A DNA stretch of 59,605 nt. Origin: Martelella mediterranea. Its GTDB lineage: Bacteria > Pseudomonadota > Alphaproteobacteria > Rhizobiales > Rhizobiaceae. The position numbers and the translations under genes were made by a program. The notes beneath the pieces were generated by a model, which was not told the origin of the DNA, ran no database searches, and was given only the letters and a program-made list of their open reading frames with translations. Shown piece after piece: positions 59,579 to 59,605 of this stretch. The stretch lies in NCBI RefSeq assembly GCF_021021415.1, contig NZ_JAINWJ010000037.1, forward strand, positions 1 through 59,605. The letters run 5' to 3'. The number at the start of each line of letters is the position of its first letter. Within the stretch, counting starts at the first letter, position 1.

Positions 59579-59605
59579 CCTAAGCGCATCTCTGGAGCTC
59601 TAAAA

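Noticed and set aside
1-59605. CRISPR arrays, rRNA and tRNA genes
   Set aside because: No regularly spaced repeats with unique spacers, no rRNA-like sequence and no recognisable tRNA cloverleaf were found on reading both strands; a dedicated search was not possible.

Overview
The window comes from an alphaproteobacterium, most likely of the Hyphomicrobiales (Rhizobiales), and from a secondary replicon rather than the main chromosome. It carries a complete repABC plasmid locus (repA 32829-34034, repB 31769-32755, repC 30295-31611, all minus strand). Beside it are genes that usually accompany such loci: a plasmid-type ScpB, a DUF1403 protein, a tyrosine recombinase and a Phd/VapC-type toxin-antitoxin pair. 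Coding density is high and the genes are GC-rich. No rRNA, tRNA or CRISPR array was seen. The genus cannot be read from the sequence.

Layout: (1) 0.9-26 kb is a carboxylic-acid/acyl-CoA catabolic island under an IclR-type regulator. It has two divergent promoter regions, at about 9.1 and 22.6 kb. It encodes a Liv-type ABC importer, a tripartite tricarboxylate transporter (TctABC), a TcuAB tricarballylate-type dehydrogenase pair, an aldehyde dehydrogenase, an SMP-30 lactonase, a hydroxyisobutyrate-type dehydrogenase, an alpha/beta hydrolase, an SCP2-like protein, a thiolase with its DUF35 partner, a FadJ-like bifunctional enzyme, a single-chain biotin-dependent acyl-CoA carboxylase and an NDP-forming acyl-CoA synthetase. 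A 14-bp palindrome recurs before the IclR gene and, twice each, in both divergent promoter regions. (2) 26-34.7 kb is the plasmid core: an IS3-type transposase fossil, scpB, DUF1403, integrase, toxin-antitoxin, repCBA with an AT-rich putative oriV, a putative antisense RNA and parS-like sites. (3) 34.7-47 kb is a mannoside-type sugar island: LacI regulator, DUF5054/GH38-like enzyme, sugar ABC importer, PHP-domain hydrolase and GH38 alpha-mannosidase, with two matches to the LacI-family operator consensus between the divergent units. (4) 47.6-56.6 kb is an organosulfonate island: a LysR regulator diverges from cuyA-like cysteate sulfo-lyase, DegT aminotransferase, aspartate/glutamate racemase, TauABC-type importer, HisD/HpsN-type dehydrogenase and an alpha/beta hydrolase. 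(5) 56.6-59.6 kb is a sparse, AT-richer accessory stretch with two small HTH regulators and two small secreted proteins.

The most attractive candidate for a little-described system is the sulfonate island. A histidinol-dehydrogenase homologue (acting on amino alcohols), an aspartate-type racemase (cysteate is the sulfonate analogue of aspartate) and a cysteate sulfo-lyase together suggest a route such as cysteinolate -> D-cysteate -> L-cysteate -> pyruvate + ammonium + sulfite, fed by a taurine-type ABC importer. This is inference from gene content. The second candidate is the IclR-controlled acid-degradation island, whose enzyme set matches no single pathway I can name.
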